In this document: positions 1 to 7,309 of the stretch, piece by piece
Numbering within the stretch: position 1 is the stretch's first letter
How the letters are laid out: each line of letters begins with the position of its first letter
Source: CAIYRG01 sp035632215
GTDB lineage: Bacteria > Pseudomonadota > Alphaproteobacteria > Micropepsales > Micropepsaceae
DNA length: 11,755 nucleotides
Direction of reading: 5' to 3'
Assembly (NCBI GenBank): GCA_035632215.1
Contig: DASQHF010000046.1
Span: 1 to 11,755, forward strand
Notes under the pieces: generated by a model
What the model was told of the DNA's origin: nothing
Database searches by the model: none
Seen by the model: the letters and a program-made list of their open reading frames with translations, nothing else
Made by a program: the position numbers and the translations under genes

Positions 1-490
1 CTTCCAGCAAGAGGCGGTTGACGCGCTCCGGATAGCTGCGCGCGATCCTGACCGCCAGCATGCCGCCCATCGAGTGCGCGACGATTTCGACGCGGGCGAG
101 CTGAAGCGAATCCAGAAGCGCGACCGTATTGCGGGCAAGAAAGTCGAAGCTCACGGGAGCCGTCGTCTTCGACGACTTGCCGAAATCGATCTGGTCGGGA
201 ACGATCACGCGGAATCCGGCACCGCTCAAGGCCTCGATCGTCGGCTTCCAATAGCTCGACGGGAAATTCCGCCCATGCAGGAGCAGCACCGTGCGCCCGT
301 TCGCATCGGCCGACGGTTTGACGTCCATGTAGGCCATGCGCAGGGGTTCGTTCTCGGAAACGACCGGCAGCATGGTGACGGGATAAGGATAGGCGAAGCC
401 TTCGAGCCCGATGCCGTAGGGCTCGGCGGCGCGTGCTCCACTCAAGATGAGCGCAAGTCCCAATGCGAGCGCTGGAATGCGACTTTTCAT
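1..490 (-). CDS. Secreted alpha/beta hydrolase, partial (C-terminus beyond left edge)
   Basis: The reading frame is open from the ATG at 490 to the left edge, giving 163 residues. Residues 1-22 form a signal peptide (basic start, hydrophobic ALALGLALIL core, ARA-AEP cleavage region), so the enzyme should be exported. The alpha/beta-hydrolase fold is clear: the oxyanion-hole strand LLLHGRNFPSSYW at about 69-81, then VPDQIDFGKS, then the nucleophile elbow AHSMGGM with Ser140. The acid and the catalytic His would lie outside the window. The start is firm: GGAGG at 496-500 sits 5 nt upstream. The gene follows the MFS transporter by 16 bp and is surely co-transcribed with it. The substrate cannot be read; the family includes esterases, lactonases and haloperoxidase-like enzymes. 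Confidence 0.9.
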   Translation of the reverse strand, partial: MKSRIPALALGLALILSGARAAEPYGIGLEGFAYPYPVTMLPVVSENEPLRMAYMDVKPSADANGRTVLLLHGRNFPSSYWKPTIEALSGAGFRVIVPDQIDFGKSSKTTAPVSFDFLARNTVALLDSLQLARVEIVAHSMGGMLAVRIARSYPERVNRLLLE

Positions 491-495
491 GCTCG

Positions 496-500
496 CCTCC
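496..500 (-). promoter_or_regulatory. Shine-Dalgarno of the secreted hydrolase
   Basis: GGAGG on the minus strand lies 5 nt before the ATG at 490. It fixes the start of the hydrolase and with it the signal peptide. Confidence 0.75.
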
Positions 501-506
501 GGAACT

Positions 507-1775
507 TTAAGTGTAGCGCACCTTTCGCGCCGCCATGATGCGCCCGAGCCCCATCACGATGATGGCCGACATGAGCATTGCAACTGCCAAGGCCGCCATC
601 GGCGCGGAGTAGCTGCCCGTCCGCTGGTAAAGAACACCGACTATCGGAGATGCGAGGATACGACCGAAGCTGCCGATTGTGTTGACGAGGCCGATCCCTG
701 CGGCGGCAGCGGTGCCTCCGAGGAACGTTGAGGGCAGCATGAAGAAAGGCCCGTTGTAGGCAAGCGTCCCCACGACCGAAACCGCGACCGCAAGCAACAT
801 CACAAAGTTGGAGTGAACGAGGCTGGCGACGATCATGCCGGCTGCCGCGAGGGATAGAGGGATGATCACATGCCAGATGCGTTCGCCTTTGGCATCGCTT
901 CTCCGGCCCCAATAGATCATGGCGACCATGCCGGCTATGAAGCACGCAGCGACGACAAATCCATTCGCGAGATTCGAAAAGCCCATGCTCTGCACGATTT
1001 GCGGCAGCCACAATTGCACGCCATAGAGTCCGATCTGGTTGCCAAGCAAGACAAGCCCGAGCGCGATCACGCGGAAGTCGAACAAGGCAGGCCACAAGTC
1101 GTGGTGTTCGGAGGTGTCGTCGGCTGCCAGCCGCTTGGCGATGAACTGCTTCTCATCCTCGGACAACCAGGGAGCGCTCCCGGGCCGGTCCGGCAACAAC
1201 TTCAATGCAGCGATGCCCAGTGCCGTTGCGGGCAGCCCCTCGAGAATGAACACCCATTGCCAGCCATGCAGGGCAGCGAATCCGTCCATTTGCAGGATGA
1301 TGCTGGACAGTGGGCCGCCGACGATGTTCGCCATCGGAATCGCCGCCATGAAGCTCGCGACGAATCGCCCACGCCACTCCCGCGGGAACCAATAGGTCAT
1401 GTATAGCAGCATGCCTGGGAAGAAGCCGGCTTCCGCGACGCCGAGAATAAAGCGTAGAACGTAATAACTGGTCGCTCCCTGTATCAGCGCGTTTCCGGTG
1501 GAGATCAAGCCCCAGATCGCCAGCATGAAAAAGACCCAACGCCGCGCGCCTACTCGATCGAGGATGAGATTGGCCGGTATTTGAAAAACGAGGTAGCCGA
1601 TGAAAAAGGTGCTGCCGCCAAAGGCGTAAACTTCGGGAGAGAGCCCGAGGTCCTTGTTCATCGTCAGCGACGCGAACGCGACATTCACTCGGTCGATATA
1701 GTTGACGAGATAGAGAAAGAAAATGAACGGGATCAGTCGAAGCTGGCACTTCGTGAATATCTGTTTCTCGTCCAT
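507..1775 (-). CDS. MFS transporter, anion:cation symporter (ACS) type
   Basis: This is a 422-residue inner-membrane secondary transporter, a normal length for 12-helix MFS proteins. The N-terminus has the ACS-type signature LVNYIDRVNVAFA at about 23-35 in helix 1. The cytoplasmic loop between helices 2 and 3 carries the MFS motif A remnant DRVGARR (about 73-79). FILGVAEAGFFPGMLLYMTYWF (about 109-130) is characteristic of helix 4 in tartrate, phthalate, galactonate and hydroxyphenylacetate permeases. Members of this family import organic anions with protons; the substrate here is not readable. The ATG at 1775 has a GGGAG upstream at a somewhat long spacing of about 9 nt. It lies 97 bp after pepN and 16 bp before the secreted hydrolase, which may act on a precursor of its substrate (inference). 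Confidence 0.88.
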   Translation of the reverse strand: MDEKQIFTKCQLRLIPFIFFLYLVNYIDRVNVAFASLTMNKDLGLSPEVYAFGGSTFFIGYLVFQIPANLILDRVGARRWVFFMLAIWGLISTGNALIQGATSYYVLRFILGVAEAGFFPGMLLYMTYWFPREWRGRFVASFMAAIPMANIVGGPLSSIILQMDGFAALHGWQWVFILEGLPATALGIAALKLLPDRPGSAPWLSEDEKQFIAKRLAADDTSEHHDLWPALFDFRVIALGLVLLGNQIGLYGVQLWLPQIVQSMGFSNLANGFVVAACFIAGMVAMIYWGRRSDAKGERIWHVIIPLSLAAAGMIVASLVHSNFVMLLAVAVSVVGTLAYNGPFFMLPSTFLGGTAAAAGIGLVNTIGSFGRILASPIVGVLYQRTGSYSAPMAALAVAMLMSAIIVMGLGRIMAARKVRYT

Positions 1776-1832
1776 CCCGATGGTCTCCCGTCGCGCGGAG
1801 CATTAGGCACACCGCTCTTTCCGCTACGCTAG

Positions 1833-1843
1833 CACAGTCTGTG
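1833..1843. promoter_or_regulatory. Short palindrome upstream of the MFS gene (possible operator)
   Basis: CACAG-T-CTGTG is a perfect 5+5 inverted repeat in the 97-bp gap between pepN and the transporter, about 58-68 bp upstream of the transporter start. Transporter/hydrolase pairs are often substrate-regulated, so a repressor site is plausible. No regulator gene is adjacent, and a repeat this short can occur by chance. Confidence 0.2.
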
Positions 1844-1872
1844 ACCAATGGAACCGAGCGGGCGAGGGCGCA

Positions 1873-4512
1873 TCACCCGAGCATTTTCGTGACCATTTCG
1901 TAGAGATTGGCCGACAGGCCCGGGCGGGCCGCGATCGCTTCGAGCTCGGCACGCATCAACGCTTGGCGGTTCCCGTCATAGCGCCGCCAGGTCTCGAACG
2001 CGGCCGCCATGCGTGCGGCGGTCTGCGGATTGATGGAGTCGAGGGTCTGAACCACTTCACGCACCAACCGATAGCCCGAGCCCGAAGGATCGTGGAAGCG
2101 CAAGGGATTGCCGATCGCGAATGCCCCAACGAGGGCACGCACGCGATTGGGGTTCTTCAGCGAGAACACCTTGTGGCTCATCAGCGCGCGCACGCGCTCG
2201 ACCGTATCGGCAAGCGGCGACATCGCTTGCAAGCCCATCCATTTGTCGAGGACGAGCGGATCCTCCTTGAAGCGGTCGTGGAAATCGGCAAAGGCGCTGT
2301 CGCGGCGCGGGCTTGCGATCCGCGCGAGGGCGGCCAGCCCCGCGGTCATCTCGGTCATGTTGGATGCCGAGCGGTAATGCTCATTGGCGAGCTCGGCCGC
2401 GCGCTCGTCGTCCGTGGCGGTCAAGAAACGCAAAGAAGCGTTGCGAAGCGAGCGGCGGCCGGCCGATGCCGCATCGGGGCTGAAGGGACCACTCGATTCC
2501 AGCCGCGCGTAAAGGGACGCAAACAACGGCCGGTGCGCATCCGCAACCGCCTCAATCAGTCGCTTGCGGGCGCGATGAATGCCGTCGGGATCGATCGGAT
2601 TTAAGGAAAGCGCGAGCTCGCTCTCCGAGGGAGGCATCAGCATGAGAGCGGTGAAGGCATGGTCCTCGTCCGCGCGGGCAAGCACGGCGCCAATCGCACC
2701 GATGTAAGTCTTGTCGATCACGGGTTCGCGTCCGGCTTGCGTGTCTTTGATCGTCTTGAGCAGCACTTCGGTCGAAAGCTGCTGCCCTGCTTCCCAGCGA
2801 TTGAAGGAATCGGTGTCGCGGCTCATGAGGAAGGCGCGCGTCTCGGGATCGGCGGCGCTCCTGATGATCACCGGCGCGGAAAAGTTGCGGGCGATCGAGA
2901 GCACCGGCTCTTCCTCGACACCGGTGAAAACGAATTTCCCTTGCGGTCTGAAGAGCTCGACTACGCGCTCGCTCGGCCCAACGGCGTTTTCGCCGGCAAG
3001 CGTCAAGGGAAGCGGCCGTCCCGACCGTTTGCCGACGAGGCCGACCGTCAAGGGAATATGCATCGGCCGCTTCTCGGGCTGGCCCGGCGTTGCCGGCACG
3101 TTCTGACTGAGCTCGAGCGCATAGGTCTTAGCGGCCGCGTCATAGGCGCCTTTGGCGGCGACCTCGGGCGTGCCCGCTTGCGAATACCAGAGACGGAACT
3201 GCTCGAGCTTCTTTGAATTCGCTTCCTCGAAGCAGCGGATGAAATCCTCGACCGTCGCGGCTTCGCCGTCATGGCGTTCGAAGTAGAGATCCATCCCCTT
3301 GCGGAAGCCCGCCTCGCCCAGAATTGTGCGCAGCATGCTGATCACCTCCGCGCCCTTCTCGTACACAGTCGCGGTGTAGAAATTGTCGATCGTGATGTAG
3401 GACTGCGGCTGCACTGGATGGGCGAGTGGTCCCGCGTCCTCCTGGAACTGCCGCAGGCGCAGGTCCTTCACGTCCGTGATCCGCCGCACGCTGTGCGAGC
3501 GCATGTCGCCCGCAAATCCCGTCTCGCGGAAGACGGTGAGCCCTTCTTTGAGCGAGAGCTGGAACCAGTCGCGGCAAGTGATCCGGTCGCCCGTCCAATT
3601 GTGAAAATATTCGTGGCCGACAACGGATTCGATACGGGCGTAGTCGTCGTCGGTCGCGGTTTCAGGCGAGGCAAGGAGAACCTTGTCGTTGAAGATGTTG
3701 AGGCCCTTGTTTTCCATAGCGCCGAAATTGAACGCCGAGACGGCAACGATCATGAAGATGTCGAGGTCGTATTCGCGGCCATAGGCTTCTTCGTCCCAGC
3801 GCATCGCGCGCTTCAAGGAATCCATAGCGTAGGTCGCTTTGCTCTCGTTGCCGTGTTCGACATAGACGCGCAAATCGACCTTACGGCCCGACATGGTGGT
3901 GAAGATGTCGCGGATATGGCCAAGGTCGCCGGCGACGAGCGCGAAGAGATAGCTGGGTTTGGGGAACGGATCGCGCCAGCGGGCGAAGTGGCGTCCGTCC
4001 TGAAGCTCGCCGGATTCGATGAGATTGCCGTTCGATAGCAGCACCGGAAGCGTCTTCTTGTCGCCCTCGATCCGGGTCTCGAACTTGGCGAGATTGTCGG
4101 GCCGGTCGAGAAAATAGGTGATGCAGCGAAATCCTTCCGGCTCGCACTGCGTGCAATAGATGCCGTTGGACATGTACAGGCCTTCGAGCGCGGTGTTCTG
4201 CGCGGGCGCGATCTCGGTTACGAGCTCGAGGTCGAAGGCGGCAAGGTGCGTGTGGATGGTGAGATTGTCGTCGGTCTCGACGTAATCGGCAGCCTTGAGC
4301 AGCTTCCCGTCGAGCTTCACGGACAGAAGTTTGAGCCCGTGGCCCTCGAGCACGAGCGGCTCGCTGTGCTCGGTCGCGCGGACGACTTCCATTTTCGCCG
4401 TGACGCGGGTCCGCGCAGGATCGAGCGCGAAATCGAGCGCCACCTCCGGGATGCGGTAGGGAGGGGGACGATAATCCTTAAGGTGGATGGCGCGAGGTTC
4501 GGCTGTTTTCAT
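1873..4512 (-). CDS. pepN: Aminopeptidase N (M1 zinc metallopeptidase)
   Basis: This cytosolic enzyme removes N-terminal residues from peptides in the last steps of protein turnover. Numbered from the ATG at 4512 (879 aa; the E. coli enzyme has 870), the exopeptidase motif GAMEN is at 264-268 and the zinc site HEYFH at 300-304 (ligands His300 and His304, catalytic Glu301). Glu323 in KEGLTVFRE is the third ligand and Tyr384 in FYTATVYEKG the transition-state tyrosine. All are offset by +3 from E. coli PepN, which supports this start. A TTG 21 bp upstream (4533) would add seven residues but has no better ribosome site. The C-terminal half is the helical superhelix of bacterial PepN. The gene appears complete with no catalytic residue missing. 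It follows the conserved unknown gene by 112 bp. Confidence 0.96.
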   Translation of the reverse strand: MKTAEPRAIHLKDYRPPPYRIPEVALDFALDPARTRVTAKMEVVRATEHSEPLVLEGHGLKLLSVKLDGKLLKAADYVETDDNLTIHTHLAAFDLELVTEIAPAQNTALEGLYMSNGIYCTQCEPEGFRCITYFLDRPDNLAKFETRIEGDKKTLPVLLSNGNLIESGELQDGRHFARWRDPFPKPSYLFALVAGDLGHIRDIFTTMSGRKVDLRVYVEHGNESKATYAMDSLKRAMRWDEEAYGREYDLDIFMIVAVSAFNFGAMENKGLNIFNDKVLLASPETATDDDYARIESVVGHEYFHNWTGDRITCRDWFQLSLKEGLTVFRETGFAGDMRSHSVRRITDVKDLRLRQFQEDAGPLAHPVQPQSYITIDNFYTATVYEKGAEVISMLRTILGEAGFRKGMDLYFERHDGEAATVEDFIRCFEEANSKKLEQFRLWYSQAGTPEVAAKGAYDAAAKTYALELSQNVPATPGQPEKRPMHIPLTVGLVGKRSGRPLPLTLAGENAVGPSERVVELFRPQGKFVFTGVEEEPVLSIARNFSAPVIIRSAADPETRAFLMSRDTDSFNRWEAGQQLSTEVLLKTIKDTQAGREPVIDKTYIGAIGAVLARADEDHAFTALMLMPPSESELALSLNPIDPDGIHRARKRLIEAVADAHRPLFASLYARLESSGPFSPDAASAGRRSLRNASLRFLTATDDERAAELANEHYRSASNMTEMTAGLAALARIASPRRDSAFADFHDRFKEDPLVLDKWMGLQAMSPLADTVERVRALMSHKVFSLKNPNRVRALVGAFAIGNPLRFHDPSGSGYRLVREVVQTLDSINPQTAARMAAAFETWRRYDGNRQALMRAELEAIAARPGLSANLYEMVTKMLG

Positions 4513-4624
4513 AAGGCGAAACGTAGCCGTCAAACTTCGCGTGTGGAAGCGCCTCCCTATGCCGCGGGGCGCGCGCGGGTGCGTGATCGGGAAAGAAACA
4601 CGTGCGGGTTAGAAATGCCCGTCC

Positions 4625-5152
4625 TCAGTCTACGCCTTCGTTCAGATACGCCAACGCTTCGTTGGCTTTGGCGATGACGTCCTTCAGCTGGTCCTGCAGA
4701 TCTTTCGGTGCTTTCTTGGCCCACTTGCTGAATTGCTCGACGATCGCGGCGAGCCGCGGCGAAGAGGCAATCAGGCGCGCCTGCCGCTCGATCCGTGTGG
4801 GCGAGAGCGCGTATTCCGCGCCGGGCACGCGCCAGCCGCCCCATTCGGCTTCGCCCGTCACGATGGAAGGGTAGGTTCCGGGATAAGGGTGATTCATCGT
4901 CTCGACCGGCGATTGCCACTTGTTCGGCGAACGCACGATGCGCCACTGGTCCTCGCCGTCCTCGACCTTGAGCGTCGGATCGGATTGCAGCTCGTCGGCT
5001 CCGAATTCACGCCCGAGCCCGACGTCGTAATAGACGCGGATCGGCTCATCGAGGCCTTTGGTCCAGTGCGGCACGACGCGCTCAATGAGCGCCCAAGTGC
5101 CGACCGGCTTCACATAGACTTTCTGATTCTTGTGGAACTGCGCACGCGCCAT
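4625..5152 (-). CDS. Conserved protein of unknown function
   Basis: I do not recognise a named family, although proteins beginning M-A-R-x-Q-F-H-K are, as far as I recall, widespread in alphaproteobacteria. From the ATG at 5152 it has 175 residues. The N-terminal third is beta-rich (KVYVKPVGTWALIERVVPHW, then VYYDVGLGREFGADEL) and could be a small barrel like SH3/KOW domains (inference). The middle is rich in Pro, Gly and Trp. The last roughly 55 residues are charged and helical (RIERQARLIA to the C-terminus), suiting a coiled coil or partner-binding helix. There is no signal peptide, membrane segment or catalytic motif. Another ATG lies two codons upstream at 5158; the later one is preferred because GGGG lies about 6 nt before it. 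It lies between cobA and pepN on the same strand. Confidence 0.8.
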   Translation of the reverse strand: MARAQFHKNQKVYVKPVGTWALIERVVPHWTKGLDEPIRVYYDVGLGREFGADELQSDPTLKVEDGEDQWRIVRSPNKWQSPVETMNHPYPGTYPSIVTGEAEWGGWRVPGAEYALSPTRIERQARLIASSPRLAAIVEQFSKWAKKAPKDLQDQLKDVIAKANEALAYLNEGVD

Positions 5153-5184
5153 CGTCATCCCCGTGTGGCTTCAAGGACGATAGG

Positions 5185-5204
5185 CGGGAGCTACTAACCT
5201 CCCG
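5185..5204. other. Inverted repeat downstream of cobA
   Basis: CGGGAG and CTCCCG form a perfect 6-bp stem around an 8-nt loop in the 83-bp gap between cobA and the conserved unknown gene. In the direction of transcription (minus strand) no T-run follows, so it is a poor intrinsic terminator. It could be a weak attenuating hairpin, an mRNA-processing site or an operator, and it lies about 30-50 bp ahead of the downstream gene. Confidence 0.35.
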
Positions 5205-5241
5205 TTAATGTCTGAAAAACTGCTGAAATCGCTGGTCTGTC

Positions 5242-6039
5242 TTAGCCGGCGTCGCTCAAGCGCTCGCGGCGTAAGGGATCGGGATCGAGCCGCTTGCCGG
5301 CAAGTGCGCCGAGCCAGTCGAGGCCTTGGGCTAGGCGCACGTTTTCGCCGATGACGATGATCGCGGGCGTATCGGCCTCGGCCGCCGCTTCGCCGAGATG
5401 CGCAAGCGTCGTCATACGCGTCGCCTGGTTTTCCAGCGACGCGTTGCTGATGATTGCCGCCGGCTCCGATGGCTCACGACCTGCCGAGATCAGCTTCGCC
5501 GCGATCTCGCCCGCATGCCTCCGGGCCATGTAGAGCACGATAGTGGGAGAGCCTTTGCCGATCGCCTGCCAATCGAGCTCGGGCGCGCGCCCGTCCGCTC
5601 CGCTTCCGGTGATGAAGGTCAAGGCTTGATTGGTGTCGCGATGGGTCGCTGGAATTCCGGCATAGGCGAGCCCGCCGATACCGGCCGTCACGCCCGGCAC
5701 GATGCGGAAGGGAATGCCGGCGCTTGCAAGCGCAAGCGCTTCCTCGCCGCCGCGGCCGAAGACGAACGGATCGCCGCCTTTCAAGCGCAGCACCCGCAAG
5801 CCCCGCCTCGCGTACTGGACAAGTTGACGCGAAATCGTTTCCTGCCGGGGTGACGGTTTCCCGCCGCGCTTGCCCGATGCCACGACCTCCGCATCCGGTC
5901 GCTTAAGTGCCAAGAGCTTGGTATTGACGAGCGCGTCGATGAGAATGATGTCCGCTTCGGCGATGGCGCCCAGCGTGTGCAGCGATGCGAGCCCCGGATC
6001 GCCCGGCCCGGCGCCCGCGAGCCAGACCCAGCCCGGCAA
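5242..6039 (-). CDS. cobA: Uroporphyrinogen-III C-methyltransferase (SUMT)
   Basis: The enzyme methylates uroporphyrinogen III at C2 and C7 using S-adenosylmethionine, giving precorrin-2, the branch point to siroheme and cobalamin. Numbered from the TTG at 6039 (265 aa), the SAM-binding loop GAGPGDPGL is at 9-17, RLKGGDPFVFGRGGEE at 85-100, PGVTAG at 115-120 and GIPATHRD at 128-135. These are the diagnostic SUMT motifs, and there is no siroheme-synthase (CysG) N-terminal domain. The start is problematic. The frame stays open upstream from 6040 to 6114 with CobA-like residues, but contains no ATG, GTG or TTG. The next in-frame ATG (6121-6123) is followed at codon 3 by TAA. The TTG has no clear Shine-Dalgarno, but the core fold is complete from it. 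No cob or cys genes are visible nearby. Confidence 0.93.
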   Translation of the reverse strand: MPGWVWLAGAGPGDPGLASLHTLGAIAEADIILIDALVNTKLLALKRPDAEVVASGKRGGKPSPRQETISRQLVQYARRGLRVLRLKGGDPFVFGRGGEEALALASAGIPFRIVPGVTAGIGGLAYAGIPATHRDTNQALTFITGSGADGRAPELDWQAIGKGSPTIVLYMARRHAGEIAAKLISAGREPSEPAAIISNASLENQATRMTTLAHLGEAAAEADTPAIIVIGENVRLAQGLDWLGALAGKRLDPDPLRRERLSDAG

Positions 6040-6114
6040 GAGACGGGGGAGATCGAGCGTCTCTGTCAGGCGGCGCAGAGCGGCTCGATTTTCGGCACCG
6101 AGGGGCAGAATGTC

Positions 6115-6123
6115 TTAACCCAT
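6115..6123 (-). other. In-frame ATG-GGT-TAA upstream of cobA
   Basis: On the minus strand ATG (6121-6123), GGT (6118-6120) and TAA (6115-6117) are in the same frame as cobA. Twenty-five sense codons separate the stop from the TTG at 6039, and they read LPRLLPGWVWLAGAGP at the join, resembling the N-terminal extension of Pseudomonas denitrificans CobA. Either codon 3 carries a nonsense change or a base error, or this is a tiny start-stop frame in the leader. A weak GAGAG lies about 7-8 nt before the ATG. Confidence 0.5.
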
Positions 6124-6152
6124 AATACACTCTCAGTAGTGTTCTTGATAGA

Positions 6153-6174
6153 ATACCACATGCTCGACAAGTAT
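6153..6174. promoter_or_regulatory. ATAC-N14-GTAT inverted repeat in the divergent promoter region
   Basis: A 22-bp element with perfect ATAC/GTAT ends lies between cobA (minus) and the secreted-paralog operon (plus). The outer ATAC...GTAT spacing resembles operators of Rrf2-family dimers such as IscR, but the inner bases are only partly symmetric, so assignment to that family is a guess. It overlaps AT-rich hexamers that could serve as promoter boxes on either strand: TTGATA at 6145-6150 and TATAAA at 6172-6177 on plus, though their 21-bp spacing is too long for a standard promoter. It is the most likely regulatory site of the region. Confidence 0.35.
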
Positions 6175-6259
6175 AAAACGCGAATCACTATCCAGGCTAA
6201 AGCGGGCGAACCCTTTTTATGGCAGGCTCGTTCCGATAGGTCGAGTACGGGATTCGTGG

Positions 6260-6769
6260 ATGAAGACGTTCGCTTTTTTCGTCATCTTGCTTACGTTTGC
6301 CTATCAGCGCGCGGCGGCTCAGGCCTGGAAAGAGTACAGCTTCAAAGACGCAGGCTTCGCCGCCCAGTACCAGGGCCAACCTAAGGTGGAGGAGCGATCC
6401 TACGCGTCCGTCTTCGCGAACCCGATCATCGAGCATGTCTATTCGCAGAATACGGGCGGAGTGGACTACGTCGTCGCCATCGCGGACTTCGGCAGCGCCA
6501 AGCCTGACGAAAACAAGGCGATCGATGAAGCCGCCACCGCCCTGATCGCGCGCGGCAAGCTTACGCATGACGAGCACGCGCGGGTCGATTACCACTATGG
6601 CCGTGAGATACGCGTCGAGGCACCGGACGGCACGAGCTACACGGATGCGATCTTCTTAATCGACAACAAGCTGTTCCAGATCGAGGTCGTTTACCCTTCC
6701 CAGAACAGCGATCCGGCGGGCAGCTCGGGCATCCATTTCTTCCAGCAGGCTTTCCGCCTCCTGTATTAA
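6260..6769 (+). CDS. Small secreted protein, paralog 1 of 3
   Basis: This protein has 169 residues and no function I recognise. Residues 1-21 are a Sec signal peptide (MKTF, hydrophobic AFFVILLTFAY, cleavage after AAAQA), so it is probably periplasmic. It has no cysteine, hence no lipobox or disulfides. The mature part begins WKEYSF, continues with GFAAQY and VEER, and later has GGVDYVVAIADFG, GREI, PDGTSYTDAIF and QIEVVYP. It aligns without gaps to the next gene at about 90 of 147 positions, roughly 60% by hand count. The alternating beta pattern around F-x-x-x-Y-P-G-x-P recalls small PsbP/Mog1-like domains (inference). The ATG at 6260 has only a weak GGGA upstream. It is first in a run with its two paralogs and a hexose-phosphate mutase. 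Confidence 0.85.
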   Translation: MKTFAFFVILLTFAYQRAAAQAWKEYSFKDAGFAAQYQGQPKVEERSYASVFANPIIEHVYSQNTGGVDYVVAIADFGSAKPDENKAIDEAATALIARGKLTHDEHARVDYHYGREIRVEAPDGTSYTDAIFLIDNKLFQIEVVYPSQNSDPAGSSGIHFFQQAFRLLY

Positions 6770-6773
6770 CTTC

Positions 6774-6777
6774 GGAG
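6774..6777 (+). promoter_or_regulatory. Ribosome site supporting a TTG start (paralog 2)
   Basis: GGAG ends 6 nt before the TTG at 6784 and lies just after the stop of paralog 1. No in-frame ATG is available that would keep the signal peptide, so this site decides the start. Confidence 0.6.
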
Positions 6778-6783
6778 ATCGCA

Positions 6784-7287
6784 TTGCGCTTTTTCGCCCT
6801 CGCCTTGGCCTTGGCCGTTGCGTCGCCTGCTTTTGGCGAGAGCTGGAAGGAATACAGCTTCAACGAGTCGGGCTTCGCCGCCCAATATCCGGGCAAGCCG
6901 ACGGTCGAGGAGCGCGCCTACCAGTCCGCCTTCGGCAGCGGCCTCAAAGAACGCGTCTACGTCTTCAATGAAGGAGGCGTCGACTACATCGTCGCGGTTG
7001 CGGACTTCGGCAAGTCAAGGGCGAATAAGGACAAGGTGATCGACGAAGCGGCCAAATCCCTGATGGATAAAGGACGGCTTACGATCGACTATCCTGGCCG
7101 CATTGACCTGAATTTCGGCCGCGAGATCGTGGTCGTGGATCCGGACGGCACCAGCATCACGGACGCGATTTTTTTCGTCGACAAAAAATTGTATCAGATC
7201 GAAGTTGTTTACCCGATGACGAACAGCGATCCCGTGGGATCGTCGGGAATCGGGTTCTTCCAAACGGCGTTCCGGTTCCTGCATTAG
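6784..7287 (+). CDS. Small secreted protein, paralog 2 of 3
   Basis: This 167-residue protein starts at TTG. Residues 1-19 form a signal peptide (RFFALALALAVASPAFG), predicting export. The mature region is collinear with paralog 1: WKEYSFNESGFAAQYPGKP, GGVDYIVAVADFG, IDEAA, GREI, PDGTSITDAIFF, QIEVVYP and NSDP-GSSGI-FFQ-AFR. It has no cysteine and no catalytic triad, metal site or membrane anchor. The gene begins 14 bp after paralog 1, so the pair looks like a tandem duplication translated from one message. Codons near 7168-7190 are unusually AT-rich (a run of seven T and one of six A) compared with the same residues in paralog 1. Its role is unknown; a structural, binding or inhibitor role fits better than an enzymatic one (inference). 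Confidence 0.85.
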   Translation: MRFFALALALAVASPAFGESWKEYSFNESGFAAQYPGKPTVEERAYQSAFGSGLKERVYVFNEGGVDYIVAVADFGKSRANKDKVIDEAAKSLMDKGRLTIDYPGRIDLNFGREIVVVDPDGTSITDAIFFVDKKLYQIEVVYPMTNSDPVGSSGIGFFQTAFRFLH

Positions 7288-7296
7288 GGGACAGTC

Positions 7297-7303
7297 GGGG
7301 AGG
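7297..7303 (+). promoter_or_regulatory. Ribosome site supporting a TTG start (paralog 3)
   Basis: GGGGAGG ends 6 nt before the TTG at 7310 in the 22-bp gap after paralog 2. It is the strongest Shine-Dalgarno of the cluster. Confidence 0.65.
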
Positions 7304-7309
7304 GGGAAT

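Noticed and set aside
3271..4038. A 255-codon plus-strand frame opposite pepN
   Set aside because: It is antisense to the catalytic region of PepN, which is intact. The translation mirrors the codon pattern of the real gene and shows no family motif.
4528..4533. TTGACG just upstream of the pepN ATG as a -35 box
   Set aside because: A matching -10 would fall at or after the ATG, so it cannot serve this gene.
4513..4624. The pepN upstream gap searched for a terminator or operator
   Set aside because: Only GC-rich sequence with a GGGAGG too far from the start was seen; there is no convincing hairpin with a T-run and no palindrome.
5903..6130. A GTG-initiated minus-strand frame overlapping the cobA start
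   Set aside because: It is out of frame with cobA and its product is arginine/serine-rich with no domain. I considered a frameshifted cobA start, but the in-frame ATG-GGT-TAA explanation needs only one changed base.
6219..6239. A six-codon ATG frame (MAGSFR) in the leader of paralog 1
   Set aside because: It has no ribosome site and no regulatory codon pattern; it is likely a chance frame.
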